A program made the translations under genes and the position numbers. Shown here in pieces: positions 1 through 12,155 of a DNA stretch of 64,000 nt. The notes under the pieces are model-generated. The model saw only the letters and a program-made list of their open reading frames with translations. It did not search any database and was not told the origin of the DNA. How positions within the stretch are numbered: the first letter of the stretch is position 1; every line of letters starts with the position of its first letter. The stretch is from Salinispora cortesiana (GTDB lineage: Bacteria; Actinomycetota; Actinomycetes; Mycobacteriales; Micromonosporaceae), in contig NZ_AXVR01000001.1 of NCBI RefSeq assembly GCF_000484695.1, positions 62,001 through 126,000 on the forward strand. Reading direction: 5' to 3'.

Positions 1-2
1 CC

Positions 3-694
3 GACCACCAGGTGGACCCGCGGCGGCTGATCTCGGCGTTGCGCACCGCCACCGAGCGGGCCGGGGGAGTGCTGGTGCCGACGCCGGTCCAGCGGTTGAC
101 CGAGGTGACCGCGGGGACCACGGTGGTCGCGGCCGGCTGCGGCTCCGCCGCGCTGACCGGGTTGCCGGTCCGCCCGGTCAAGGGACAGGTGCTTCGGCTC
201 CGCGCCCCCGAGGCACCGGGCTTCCAGCATGTGATTCGGGGTTTCGCCGACGGGGAGCAGGTCTACCTCGTCCCGCGGCCGGACGGGGAGGTCGTGGTCG
301 GGGCGACCTCGGAGGAGCGCACCGACACCATGGTGACCAGCGGTGCGGTGTTGCGGCTGCTCCGGGCCGCCACCGACCTGGTGCCCGAGGTGGCCGAGTA
401 TGAGCTGGTCGAGGCGCTCGCCGGGCTCCGTCCGGGCAGCCCCGACAACGCGCCGATCCTCGGTCCGCTGCCCGGGCGGCCGGCGGTGCTCGCCGCGACC
501 GGGCACCACCGGCACGGGATCGTGCTCACCCCGGTCACCGCCGACCTGATCGCCGACCTGATCGTCACCGGTACGCCGGATCCACTGCTCGCTCCCTTCA
601 CCCCGGAGCGCCTCGGGCCGGTCGCGGCCGCGGCGGGTTCGCCCGCCCCGGCGCACGGATCCGCCGCGGCCCGGCTGAACCCACAGGAGGAATC

Positions 695-704
<10 letters not shown>
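3..704 (+). CDS. thiO: glycine oxidase ThiO, C-terminal part (5' end outside window)
   Basis: This is the C-terminal part of an FAD-dependent amine oxidase; the reading frame is open from base 3, so the FAD-binding N-terminus lies upstream. ThiO oxidises glycine to the dehydroglycine used in building the thiazole ring of thiamine. Visible family features are the VVAAGCGSAALTGLP segment, a beta-rich substrate-domain stretch (DGEVVVGATSEE), and the C-terminal GLRPGSPDNAPILGPLPG and TGHHRHGIVLTPVTADLI segments that close over the flavin. The stop overlaps the thiS start by 10 bp, and thiS-thiG follow directly, which strongly favours ThiO over another DAO-family oxidase. The upstream regulatory region, where a TPP riboswitch would be expected, is not in the window. 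Confidence 0.9.
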
Positions 705-4671
<3,967 letters not shown>

Positions 4672-4678
4672 TCTTCCA

Positions 4679-4723
4679 CCCACCCGTGGCACCCTGACGT
4701 TTGGTCGGGGCGCCACGGGTGGG
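4679..4723 (+). terminator. rho-independent-type hairpin after thiC
   Basis: A perfect 12-bp inverted repeat (CCCACCCGTGGC at 4679-4690 and its complement at 4712-4723) with a 21-nt loop starts 8 bp after the thiC stop. There is no T-tract, as is common in actinobacteria. It also faces the end of the convergent membrane-protein gene, so it may act in both directions. Confidence 0.7.
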
Positions 4724-4775
4724 CACCCTGGCACCGGTGGTCGGCCGGAGCGGGTGGCCCCGGGGCGGGTCCGGG

Positions 4776-6164
4776 TTAGTCGGCGTGGTGTCGGCCGATG
4801 GAGCGCAACGAGCGGCGAGCGCTGTCCGGATCGGGTTCGTTGTTGGGCACCGGCTTGCTCAGACCGGTGACCCAGTCAACGAACTCTTCGTCCTGCGCTG
4901 CGAGCCGGACCTCCGCTGCCGGCTCCCCCGCCTCGTCGGCCTGGGAGCGACTGCGTCGGAACAGGTTTCGGCGGCGTGGCGCGGGCGGCGTTGCGCCGGC
5001 CACCAACGGGTCGGCTGATGTCGCCGCCGATGTCGCCGTTGCTGCGGTGTCCGGGTCGGCCTCGTCCTCGTCCGCTACCGGACGGGGCCGGGTCGCCGGT
5101 ACGGGGTTGCCGGTGGTCGGCGGGGCCGATTCGACCGCGGCCGGAGCCGGGTGCGTTGGGGGGTCCGCCGTCGGCTCGGTGCCCGGGGCCGAATCGGTGC
5201 CCGCTGCGTCGGCCGCCGCCTCGGTTGCGGCTGCGGCGGTCGTGGCGGCTTGCTCCACTGGGCGGTTGCTCAGTGGCCAGCGCAGTATCGTGGCGGCTCG
5301 CTCGACCGGGCGTTCGATCAGTGGCCAGCGCAGCATCGCGGCGGCGGCCGAGCCGAGCCCGCCGGCGACCACTGCGAGCAGGGCGGCGTAGTACGGCGTG
5401 GCCTGGTACCGGTCCGCGTCCGTCCCAGGGCCCGCGGCCAGGTACGCGCCGGCCAGCAGCACCGGCCCGGGGAGTCCGGCCAGCGCGCCGACGGGTGTGG
5501 CCTGCCCGCGCCGACGGGCGAGGCCACCGGTGCCGGCTCCGGCCAGCAGCGCCGCCACCGGCAGGCCCAGCAGGCAGAGGCGGTCCGCCACGGCGGGATC
5601 GAGCCAGGAGGGTTCCCACACCCCGAGGCGTACTGCCCGAAGTGGACCGGTGTCGTTCAGCGACGGGGCAACCGAGGCCAGGGCGAGGAGCCAGACCAGG
5701 CCGGCGACGAATGCCATGCTCCAGAGCAGTGGGGGTCGCATCAGGACGGCCAGCGCCGCGCCCCCGCCGACCACCGCGCCGAGGAGTGCACCAGCGGCGA
5801 CGGCCCAGACCGGTTCCACGGCGCCCACGTCGGCGGCTCGGGCGGACTGCATGCCCAGCGGCGCGACAACCGTGGCGCCGAGCGCGGCGGCGCCCGCCAC
5901 GGCGACCTGCCGACCGGCACCGATCAGCGGGGCAGCCCGCCGTGCCAGCCGTTCGGCGCAGATGGCACCGGTGACAGCGGCGTTCGCCGCCAACCAGCCG
6001 ACCCAGGCGAGCTGTGCCGGCCATTGGTTGACGCCCTCACTGGTGAAGGCGCCGGAGAAGCGCACGATGCCGAAGCCAAAGGCGACGCCGAGCTGACCGG
6101 CTCCGGCCAACAGGCCTACCCCGAGCGCCGTGAGCAGTAGTTTGCCCAAGGTCCGAAACGCCAT
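4776..6164 (-). CDS. multi-pass membrane protein with long disordered C-terminal tail, function unknown
   Basis: I do not recognise a characterised family. The first ~300 residues form about seven to eight hydrophobic segments (for example LGKLLLTALGVGLLAGAGQLGVAFGFG near the start and LLAVVAGGLGSAAAAMLRW near residue 285). A repeat of LRWPL..RPVE..AAT follows, then an Ala/Thr/Pro-rich acidic linker of about 100 residues, and a basic RRRNLFRRSRSQ patch before a cytosolic-looking C-terminus. I chose the ATG at 6164 over the GTG nine bases upstream because the hydrophobic start follows it directly. The gene stands alone, convergent to thiC. Such proteins are common uncharacterised membrane proteins of Micromonosporaceae. 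Topology comes from hydrophobicity only. Confidence 0.75.
   Translation of the reverse strand: MAFRTLGKLLLTALGVGLLAGAGQLGVAFGFGIVRFSGAFTSEGVNQWPAQLAWVGWLAANAAVTGAICAERLARRAAPLIGAGRQVAVAGAAALGATVVAPLGMQSARAADVGAVEPVWAVAAGALLGAVVGGGAALAVLMRPPLLWSMAFVAGLVWLLALASVAPSLNDTGPLRAVRLGVWEPSWLDPAVADRLCLLGLPVAALLAGAGTGGLARRRGQATPVGALAGLPGPVLLAGAYLAAGPGTDADRYQATPYYAALLAVVAGGLGSAAAAMLRWPLIERPVERAATILRWPLSNRPVEQAATTAAAATEAAADAAGTDSAPGTEPTADPPTHPAPAAVESAPPTTGNPVPATRPRPVADEDEADPDTAATATSAATSADPLVAGATPPAPRRRNLFRRSRSQADEAGEPAAEVRLAAQDEEFVDWVTGLSKPVPNNEPDPDSARRSLRSIGRHHAD
5243..5338 (-). repeat. two-copy 48-bp in-frame tandem repeat
   Basis: Two adjacent 48-bp units (5243-5290 and 5291-5338) inside the membrane-protein gene encode 16-residue repeats of the form LRWPLxxRPVExAATx. 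The unit length is a multiple of three, so the reading frame is preserved. It lies exactly at the membrane/linker boundary. Confidence 0.8.
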
Positions 6165-6244
6165 GCCGGGCACGTTACGGTCCCGGTGCGGGCGCGCGCC
6201 ACTGGCACGCCGGGCGGGTGCGGTAGCCCCGTCCGGCGGTGGGG

Positions 6245-6547
6245 CTACTTGAGCTCGACCAGTCGGGCCAGGTAGGTCGTGTCGCCCGTGTTGGTGAGCA
6301 TGTGCACCGCACCCGGATCCCGATAGACGACACCGCCGGTTGGCTCGTCGGCGTCGATCCGGTCGCCGTCGATGGTCTGCACGACGTTCTTGGCACCCTG
6401 GATCGCCACCACCAGATACGGGTGGTCGTGCCGATGCAGCGGCTGCCGCTCACCGGGTGCCAGCCTGATGTGCCAGACCCGTACCCGGTCGTTCTCGAAA
6501 ACGATCTCCTGGCCCACCGGGCCCAGCTCAAGGTCAGTTGTGGTCAT
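6245..6547 (-). CDS. small single-domain cupin protein
   Basis: This 100-residue cupin has the metal-binding histidines in the order expected for the fold: PGERQPLHRHDHPYLVV (motif 1, His38/40/42) and DPGAVHMLTNTG (motif 2, His82). The ATG at 6547 shares an ATGA overlap with the stop of the upstream luciferase-like gene, so it is the third gene of the minus-strand ATPase-oxidoreductase-cupin transcript. Small cupins of this type often act as dioxygenases, isomerases or sensing domains. The substrate cannot be read from the sequence, but co-translation with a flavin/F420 oxidoreductase and an importer suggests a catabolic role on the imported compound. Confidence 0.82.
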   Translation of the reverse strand: MTTTDLELGPVGQEIVFENDRVRVWHIRLAPGERQPLHRHDHPYLVVAIQGAKNVVQTIDGDRIDADEPTGGVVYRDPGAVHMLTNTGDTTYLARLVELK

Positions 6548-7494
6548 TGTGGTCCATCCAGTTGGGGGAGCACCTCGGCGGCGATGAGCTCCAGGTGGTC
6601 GAGGTCGGCGAGGTCGATGAGGCGCAGGTGCACGCGGGTCGCTCCGATCGCGGCGAACTCGCCGATGCGTTCGACGAGCTGCGCGGGCGAGCCCACGACC
6701 GGATCCTCCGGGGGCAGTGCGCTGGGCCGGTGCAGCGGCGCGGCGCGGCGGTGTGCCTCGGCGTCGATGCGGCCGACCGCCACCACAATCCCGGCCGAGA
6801 GCACCAGTGGTGGCCGCCCGGACTCGGCCCGGCCGGCGGCATCGCACGCCTGGCGGACCCGCTCGTACGCGGCCGCCGTCTGCGCGACGGAGGTGAACGG
6901 CATGTTGAACTCGTCGGCGTAACGGGCAGCCAGGTCAGGGGTACGCTTCGCGCCACGACCGCCCACGATCACCGGTGGACCGGGGTGCTGGACCGGCTTC
7001 GGCAACGCCGGCGCGTCAACGAGTTGGTAGTGCTCTCCGCGGTAGCTGAACCCGGCCCCCGGAGGGGTACGCCACAGGCCGGTGACGATCTCCAGCTGTT
7101 CGGCCAGCCGGTCGAACCGTTCGCTGACGTTGGGGAAGGGGATCCCGTACGCGGTGTGCTCCCGTTCGTACCAGCCGGCGCCGATACCCAGCTCGACCCG
7201 GCCACCGCTCATCTGGTCAACCTGCGCCACCATGACAGCCAGTGGGCCGGGTAGCCGGAAGGTGGCCGACGTGACCAGCGTGCCGAGCCGGATTCGGCTG
7301 GTCTCCCGGGCCAGCGCGGCCAGGGTCAGCCAGGCGTCCGTGGGGCCAGGCAACGCCGGGTCGTCGCCCATCGCCCGGTAGTGGTCGGCGCGGAGGAAAC
7401 CGTCGTAGCCGCAGTGCTCCGCGTGGCGGGCGAACCGGAGCTGGTCGTCGTAGCTGGCGCCACGGTGTGGCTCAGTGAATACCGAGACGCGCAT
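6544..7494 (-). CDS. luciferase-like (LLM) flavin/F420-dependent oxidoreductase
   Basis: The 316-residue protein belongs to the bacterial luciferase-like fold. Visible features are an N-terminal MRVSVFTEPH beta-strand, the TSRIRLGTLVTSATFRLPGPLA segment, GGRVELGIGAGWYEREH near residue 110 (the classic LLM signature), and PPVIVGGRGAKRT near residue 175. Such enzymes use F420 or reduced FMN; the sequence alone does not settle which, though F420 is common in actinobacteria. The start shares an ATGA overlap with the ABC ATPase gene and the stop overlaps the cupin start. A monooxygenase beside an SsuB/TauB-like ATPase recalls sulfonate use by SsuD, which is also an LLM enzyme. The alternative is a pyrimidine or thiamine-breakdown substrate. 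Confidence 0.85.
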   Translation of the reverse strand: MRVSVFTEPHRGASYDDQLRFARHAEHCGYDGFLRADHYRAMGDDPALPGPTDAWLTLAALARETSRIRLGTLVTSATFRLPGPLAVMVAQVDQMSGGRVELGIGAGWYEREHTAYGIPFPNVSERFDRLAEQLEIVTGLWRTPPGAGFSYRGEHYQLVDAPALPKPVQHPGPPVIVGGRGAKRTPDLAARYADEFNMPFTSVAQTAAAYERVRQACDAAGRAESGRPPLVLSAGIVVAVGRIDAEAHRRAAPLHRPSALPPEDPVVGSPAQLVERIGEFAAIGATRVHLRLIDLADLDHLELIAAEVLPQLDGPQ

Positions 7495-8270
7495 CAGGGT
7501 GCCTCCGCCGACGCGGGTTCCTTCTCCGCGAGCAACTCGTGCAGGTCGGCGCTGACCCGGGCGACGTCGGCCAGATGTGCGTTGCGACCAAGCGTGCGCG
7601 GACGGGGGATGGAGACGTCAACGATGTCGCGGATGCGGCCGGGGCGAGGGCTGAGCACGACCACTCGGTCAGCCAGCAGGACCGCTTCCTCGATCGAGTG
7701 GGTGACGAAGACGACCGTCGCCGACGTCTCCATGTGCACCCGCTGTAGCTCACCGGAGAGCTCCTCGCGGGTGAGCGCGTCAAGTGCGGAGAAGGGCTCG
7801 TCCATCAGCATCACCCGGGGCTCGCCGATCAGTGAGCGGCAGAGCGAGACCCGCTGTTGCATGCCGCCGGAGAGCTCGTGTGGCAGCCGCCTCTCGAATC
7901 CGGCGAGGCCGGTCAGCTCCAGCAGCTGCCGGGCCCGGTCGCGGTACCGAGCCCGCTGCCAGCCGAAGATCTCCGCGGGGAGGAGGACGTTGTCGAGCAC
8001 CGTGCGCCAGGGCAGTAGGGCCGGTCGCTGGAACAGCATCGCGACATCCGGTCGGGGATGGGTGACTGGTGCGTCCGCGACGGTGACCTCCCCGGTGGTA
8101 ACCGGGAGTAATCCAGCGATGAGTCGGAGCAGAGTGGACTTGCCGCATCCGGAGCGGCCGAGTACGGCCACGAATTCGCCGTCGGCGATGTCAAGATCGA
8201 TGCCGCGCAGGGCCTCGACTCGGCCGGAGCGGCCATCGAAGATCCGGGATACCCCGGACAGCCGGATCAT
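7494..8270 (-). CDS. ABC transporter ATP-binding protein (nitrate/sulfonate/HMP importer type)
   Basis: This 258-residue ATPase has Walker A GRSGCGKST, signature LSGGMQQR, Walker B VMLMDEPFSALD and the switch histidine (FVTHSIEEA). Family resemblance is to SsuB/TauB/ThiZ-type importers (FQRPALLPWRTVLDNV). I placed the start at the ATG 8270, preceded by AGGAAGG, and rejected an extension of 35 residues without family similarity. The gene is divergent from its likely partners, the binding protein at 8533 and the permease at 9638. It is followed by the LLM oxidoreductase and cupin with 4-bp overlaps. Confidence 0.9.
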   Translation of the reverse strand: MIRLSGVSRIFDGRSGRVEALRGIDLDIADGEFVAVLGRSGCGKSTLLRLIAGLLPVTTGEVTVADAPVTHPRPDVAMLFQRPALLPWRTVLDNVLLPAEIFGWQRARYRDRARQLLELTGLAGFERRLPHELSGGMQQRVSLCRSLIGEPRVMLMDEPFSALDALTREELSGELQRVHMETSATVVFVTHSIEEAVLLADRVVVLSPRPGRIRDIVDVSIPRPRTLGRNAHLADVARVSADLHELLAEKEPASAEAP

Positions 8271-8306
8271 CCGGTGGGCCTTCCTGAGTTGACAGTCAGT
8301 GATCAA

Positions 8307-8334
8307 GGAATAGGGTACCGGCCCGGCACGGCAA
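8307..8334 (-). promoter_or_regulatory. candidate promoter for the ATPase-LLM-cupin operon
   Basis: On the minus strand a TTGCCG -35 (8329-8334), 16-bp spacer and TATTCC -10 (8307-8312) precede the ATPase start by about 36 bp. The rest of the 262-bp divergent region (8271-8532) must also hold the promoter for the binding-protein gene; TTGTGT near 8358 followed 17-18 bp later by an ATACCTG element is a weak candidate. I looked for a TPP riboswitch here and saw none. Confidence 0.35.
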
Positions 8335-8532
8335 CGATGCTGGCTGGGGTGGGAATAGTTGTGTCCGTTCCGCAACCCGGCATACCTGGCGGTGCGGCGG
8401 CGGTTTTCTCGTACGCTGTGCCCCCGAAGAGTCCCCTCACGATGGTGGCGCCGGCTTCACCCTTCGGGTCGCCGCCACCCGACTACCCCTCCGGTGGCTC
8501 TCGGCCCCGGTCGGAAAGGACAAGGTGCACTG

Positions 8533-9552
8533 ATGAGAAGGCTGACCCGTACGGTCGCCGCGGCCACGATGGCCGCTGCGTTGGCGACGGTTGGGGCGTG
8601 TAGCAGCGACTCGGACTCCACCGAGGGGGGTGACGGCGCGATGGAGAAGGTAACCTACCTCACCTCCTTCGGAAACTTCGGCCGAGACTCCTACGCCTGG
8701 GTGGCGAAGGAGAAGGGCTTCTTCCGCGACGCGGGTTTTGATGTCGAGATCAAGCCGGGGCAGGGCACCGGTAGCACTATTCAGACGGTCTCTGGAGGTC
8801 AGGCGGACTTCGGGCCGGTCGACCTCACCGGTAGCCTGCTCCAGTTCGGCAACGGCGAGGCCAAGGACTTCGTCGTCGTCGCCGCGATCCAGCAGCGCAC
8901 CATGGCCGGCATCGCCACCGTCGAGGGTACGAACATCGCCACGCCGAAGGACCTCGAGGGCAAGAAGATCGCGGACTCCCCCACCTCGGTGGTCCGCAAC
9001 CTCTTCCCCACGTACGCGGAGTTGGCCGGCGTTGACGCGAGCAAGGTGACCTGGGTCAACGGTCAGCCGCAGGACCTGATGGGCACCCTCGCCGCCGGCA
9101 CGGTCGACGGCATCGGGCAGTTCGTCGTGGGCCAGCCGACCATCGAGGCGATCGCCAAGAAGAAGGCGGTCATGCTGCCGTACAGCGAGTACATGCAGGA
9201 CCTCTACGGCAACGTGCTGATCACCTCCGCGACCATCGCCAAAGAGAAGCCGGAAATGGTCAAGCGGTTCAGCGAGGCCCTGTTGAAGGGCTTGGACTAC
9301 GCGTTGGATAACCCGCAGGAGGCAGCCGAGCTGCTAAAGAAGAATGTGGACTCGACGAACGTGGAGTCCGCCAGGGCGGAGCTGGAGTTGATGGCCGGCT
9401 ACGTCCGGTCCAGCAACAGTGGTGCGGTGCTGGGCACGCTGGACAGTGCCCGAGTGGCGAAGAGCATCGCCATCCTACGGGGTGCGGGACAGCTCAAGCA
9501 GGAGCTCGAGCCCGACCAGGTCATCGACTTCAGCCTCACACCGAAGTCCTGA
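8533..9552 (+). CDS. ABC transporter substrate-binding lipoprotein, NMT1/THI5-like
   Basis: The 339-residue protein begins with a lipoprotein signal (MRRLTRTVAAATMAAALATVGAC, lipobox VGAC, acylated Cys23). The mature part has the NMT1/THI5 fold features: YLTSFGNFGRDSYAWVAKEKGFFRDAGFDVEI at the N-terminus, GQADFGPVDL, and TIEAIAKKKAV. It would capture a small organic solute at the membrane and pass it to the permease encoded next. The ATG at 8533 has a GGAAAGGACAAGG ribosome-site region. Relatives bind hydroxymethyl- or formylaminopyrimidine (ThiY), riboflavin precursors, sulfonates or nitrate. The adjoining thi operon favours a pyrimidine, and the LLM enzyme favours a sulfonate; I cannot decide. 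Confidence 0.88.
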   Translation: MRRLTRTVAAATMAAALATVGACSSDSDSTEGGDGAMEKVTYLTSFGNFGRDSYAWVAKEKGFFRDAGFDVEIKPGQGTGSTIQTVSGGQADFGPVDLTGSLLQFGNGEAKDFVVVAAIQQRTMAGIATVEGTNIATPKDLEGKKIADSPTSVVRNLFPTYAELAGVDASKVTWVNGQPQDLMGTLAAGTVDGIGQFVVGQPTIEAIAKKKAVMLPYSEYMQDLYGNVLITSATIAKEKPEMVKRFSEALLKGLDYALDNPQEAAELLKKNVDSTNVESARAELELMAGYVRSSNSGAVLGTLDSARVAKSIAILRGAGQLKQELEPDQVIDFSLTPKS

Positions 9553-9637
9553 TCGACCACCGTTCGGGGGTGTGGACCGGTCCCGGTCCGCACCCCCGCC
9601 GTGTGCCGGCCCGCAGCCGGCAGGAAGGAGGGAGGCT

Positions 9638-10483
9638 GTGACCGAGACCCGGACCCGCCCTGAGGGGCCGGCGGCGGGGGTGGTGAACCCGCCCGCGGCC
9701 GCCCACGGGTGGCGGGCGATCCCGGTGGGGGACGTCGGGCTTCCGTTGCTCGGGCTGGTGGTCGCACTGGCCTGTTGGTGGCTGGTCACCACAGGGTTCG
9801 GCCTCGTACACCCGGCCGCCTTGCCGCCACCGCAGGCCGTCGGGGACTCGATGGTCGAGAGGGGTGGTGTGCTCATGCCCGCACTCGGGATTACCACCTT
9901 GATGACGGTGGCGGGCTTCCTGCTCTCGGCGGCGGCCGGGGTGCTGATCGGGGTTGCGCTGGCGGCGTCTCGACACCTCGAGCGGATGTTCGCGCCGCTG
10001 CTCGTCGCCGTCAACGCGGTGCCGAAAATCGCGCTTGGTCCGCTACTCGTGGTGTCATTCGGCTGGGGTGCGAAGCCGGTCCTGACCATGGTGTTCCTGC
10101 TCTGCTTCTTCCCGATCGTGCTCTCCACCGCGACTGGCCTGACCACCACCCCGGCGGACCTGGCCGAACTGGCGCGGTCGCTGCACGCATCCTGGTGGCA
10201 GTCGTTCCGGAAGGTGCGCTTCCCGGCCGCGCTACCGCAGGTCTTCGTCGGCCTCAAGGTGGCAATGCCGCTGGCCGCCATCGGGGCGGTGATCGGGGAG
10301 TTCTACTCGGACCAGCCGGGCCTGGGCTATCAGATCCTGCAGTACAACGGGATTGGGGAGACCGCGACGGCGTGGGCCGCGATCGTGTTGATCGCCGCAA
10401 TGAGCATCGGGCTCTATTCCCTGCTCTACCTCGTCGAACGGCTCGCCCTGCCCTGGGTTCGGGCGACCACGTCGGCTCGGTGA
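9638..10483 (+). CDS. ABC transporter permease (SsuC/TauC/ThiX-type)
   Basis: This 281-residue inner-membrane permease has about six hydrophobic segments, beginning at DVGLPLLGLVVALACWWLVTTGFGLV (~residues 30-55). The cytoplasmic EAA loop is recognisable as AELARSLHASWWQSFRKVRFPAALPQV near residue 180. I chose the GTG at 9638 because a GGAAGGAGGGAGG purine run lies just upstream; the open frame extends further back without homology. It is 85 bp downstream of the binding protein on the same strand and should work with the divergent ATPase at 7494-8270. A strong hairpin follows. Confidence 0.9.
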   Translation: MTETRTRPEGPAAGVVNPPAAAHGWRAIPVGDVGLPLLGLVVALACWWLVTTGFGLVHPAALPPPQAVGDSMVERGGVLMPALGITTLMTVAGFLLSAAAGVLIGVALAASRHLERMFAPLLVAVNAVPKIALGPLLVVSFGWGAKPVLTMVFLLCFFPIVLSTATGLTTTPADLAELARSLHASWWQSFRKVRFPAALPQVFVGLKVAMPLAAIGAVIGEFYSDQPGLGYQILQYNGIGETATAWAAIVLIAAMSIGLYSLLYLVERLALPWVRATTSAR

Positions 10484-10504
10484 TCCAGCCGGCATGAGGC
10501 GGAC

Positions 10505-10535
10505 CCGCCCGGCCCGGTACCACCGGGCCGGGCGG
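10505..10535. terminator. bidirectional hairpin between convergent genes
   Basis: A perfect 14-bp stem (CCGCCCGGCCCGGT at 10505-10518, complement at 10522-10535) with a 3-nt loop sits 21 bp after the permease stop and 6 bp beyond the stop of the convergent binding-protein gene. The position suits termination from both sides. Confidence 0.8.
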
Positions 10536-10540
10536 AGGTG

Positions 10541-11719
10541 TTACCCGGCCAGGTGCCAGCGGCCGTTGCGCACGACCAGAGTGGTCAGTGCCTGCGGCAT
10601 GAGGCCCGAGTGGTTGTCCGGAGTCAGCCGGATCGGACCCGAGAGACCGTCCATCTGCGAGGTCTCCAGCACGTTCCGAATGCCCTCCCGGTCAGGCTTG
10701 CCGGAGTTGCTGGGGGACCGCACGGCGGCGTCGGTGATGAGCTGGAGGGCGTCCGCAGCGAACGAGGACGAACCGTGGTAGCCGCCGAATCGGGCGGTGT
10801 AGTCCTGGAACCACTGTCGCCGTGCCGCCTTTGCCGGAGTGGTGGCGATCACGTCGTCGATCACCATGGTCTGAGTGAAGACCATGGTGGCGTTCTCCGC
10901 GGCCTGGGCCGTCGTACCGAGGAAGAGCTCACCCGCGGCCGAGGCATCGAAGTAGAGCGCGCCTTCGAAGTTGCCCTCCCGCGCGGTGACGGCGGCGAGA
11001 CCAGCCTGCTCGGCGCGGGCCCAGAGCACCAACGCCTCGGGCTCGTCCTCAACCAGCGCGGTGATCTGGCTGGAGACGTCAGTGTCGGTGGCGCGGACGG
11101 TCTTTACTCCCCGTACCTCGATGTCGGCCTTGTCCAGCGCGGCCTCGAGGACGGTAAGCCCCTCCGTGCCGTAGGCGTCGTCGCTGCGCAGTACCCCCAC
11201 CTCGTCGATCTTGTTGCGACGAAGCTCGACAGCGAGGGCTGCGGCGCTGTCTGGTGCGCTCGGAGCCAGCTTGAACACGTAGCGGCGCTCCGTTGCCGGG
11301 CTGGCGATGGCCTCGGCGGCGGCCAGCGCCACCATCGGCACCTGCTGCCCGTTGACGGCCTCCACCGCGCCTATCGCGCATTCGTTGCAACCGCCCATGA
11401 CGATCGCGCTGACCTGTGGGTCGGTGCTGAAGTCGGTGACGTTGCGGAGGGACTCGCTCGCGTCGGAGCGGTTGTCCTTGACCCGAAGCTCGATCTGCCG
11501 TCCGTTCAGCGCGCCCGATGAGTTGAGCTGATCGGCTTTGAGCTCGAGAGCCCGCTGGTAGGTCTTGCCCAGCGGCGCGCCGGGCCCGGACAGTTCCAGG
11601 TCGGCGGCGATGATGATCGGGCTGGTGTCTTGCTCCTCCGTGCCGAACTGGCAGGCGGTGAGCGTGGCGGCCAGGACGGCCGAGGTGAGTGCCGCGGTTG
11701 CGGAGCGGATGGGGCTCAA
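10541..11719 (-). CDS. periplasmic-binding-protein type I lipoprotein (branched-chain amino-acid receptor-like)
   Basis: The 392-residue protein carries a lipoprotein signal (TLTAC, lipobox Cys23) and a type I periplasmic-binding fold of the LivJ/receptor family: IIIAADLELSGPGAPLGKTYQRALELKADQLN at the N-terminus, SAIVMGGCNECAIGAVEAVNGQQVPMVA, and VGVLRSDDAYGTEGL. The start is a TTG at 11719, chosen because the signal peptide begins there and CTGGAGGACAACG supplies a good ribosome site. No permease or ATPase accompanies it. It is instead divergent from the sensor-kinase gene of a conservon across 436 bp. A role as an extracytoplasmic ligand receptor for that sensor is an inference from position. 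Confidence 0.85.
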   Translation of the reverse strand: MSPIRSATAALTSAVLAATLTACQFGTEEQDTSPIIIAADLELSGPGAPLGKTYQRALELKADQLNSSGALNGRQIELRVKDNRSDASESLRNVTDFSTDPQVSAIVMGGCNECAIGAVEAVNGQQVPMVALAAAEAIASPATERRYVFKLAPSAPDSAAALAVELRRNKIDEVGVLRSDDAYGTEGLTVLEAALDKADIEVRGVKTVRATDTDVSSQITALVEDEPEALVLWARAEQAGLAAVTAREGNFEGALYFDASAAGELFLGTTAQAAENATMVFTQTMVIDDVIATTPAKAARRQWFQDYTARFGGYHGSSSFAADALQLITDAAVRSPSNSGKPDREGIRNVLETSQMDGLSGPIRLTPDNHSGLMPQALTTLVVRNGRWHLAG

Positions 11720-12155
11720 CGTTGTCCTCCAGGTACGGCACGGGAGCCGGCGGATCGTCCGTTATCGCTGGGATATCGATCACTTTTCCCGTACGGTGTG
11801 CGCGCAGCCTGGAAAACCTTGCCAATGTCGGGCCCCGTGGTCAAGCGAGCCGGGCGGAGGCGTTTCGGGACGAAAATCTCACATGCTGGGGTGACGTAAA
11901 GTTTGCGTCTGATTACCAAACCGTATTGCTACACCAATGCGCGTCTACATTGCCTGTTCAGGGCGTTGCCAAATTGGTGGCATTCGTGGACTGTGGCATC
12001 GGCTGGGCGTCATCCGGCCCTTTCCGGCTTCAGCTCGGCTTCCCAAATCCCGTCCCGTCTGATGAAATCGCGGCCGTGCCGCGCATGGTTTCACTTCTGC
12101 TGGACCAGACCTGGGTCGGCGGTTCAGGCGTGGATGGAATGACGGAGGCGATGTC
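11720..12155. other. 436-bp divergent intergenic region upstream of the conservon
   Basis: No gene is supported here. The stretch around 11880-11980 is clearly more AT-rich than its surroundings, as expected for promoters. It contains an inverted repeat TGCCA-6 bp-TGGCA at 11967-11982 with a CCAAATTGG core, a plausible operator. I could not single out convincing -35/-10 pairs. The conservon kinase start at 12156 has GGAGG at 12144-12148. Confidence 0.5.

Noticed and set aside
8271..8375. 35-residue N-terminal extension of the ABC ATPase
   Set aside because: The extension has no ATPase-family similarity, and a good AGGAAGG site precedes the ATG at 8270.
8271..8532. Possible TPP riboswitch in front of the NMT1/THI5-like binding-protein gene
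   Set aside because: I looked for the CTGAGA and ACCTGATC-type core segments on both strands and found neither, so thiamine regulation of this importer cannot be claimed.
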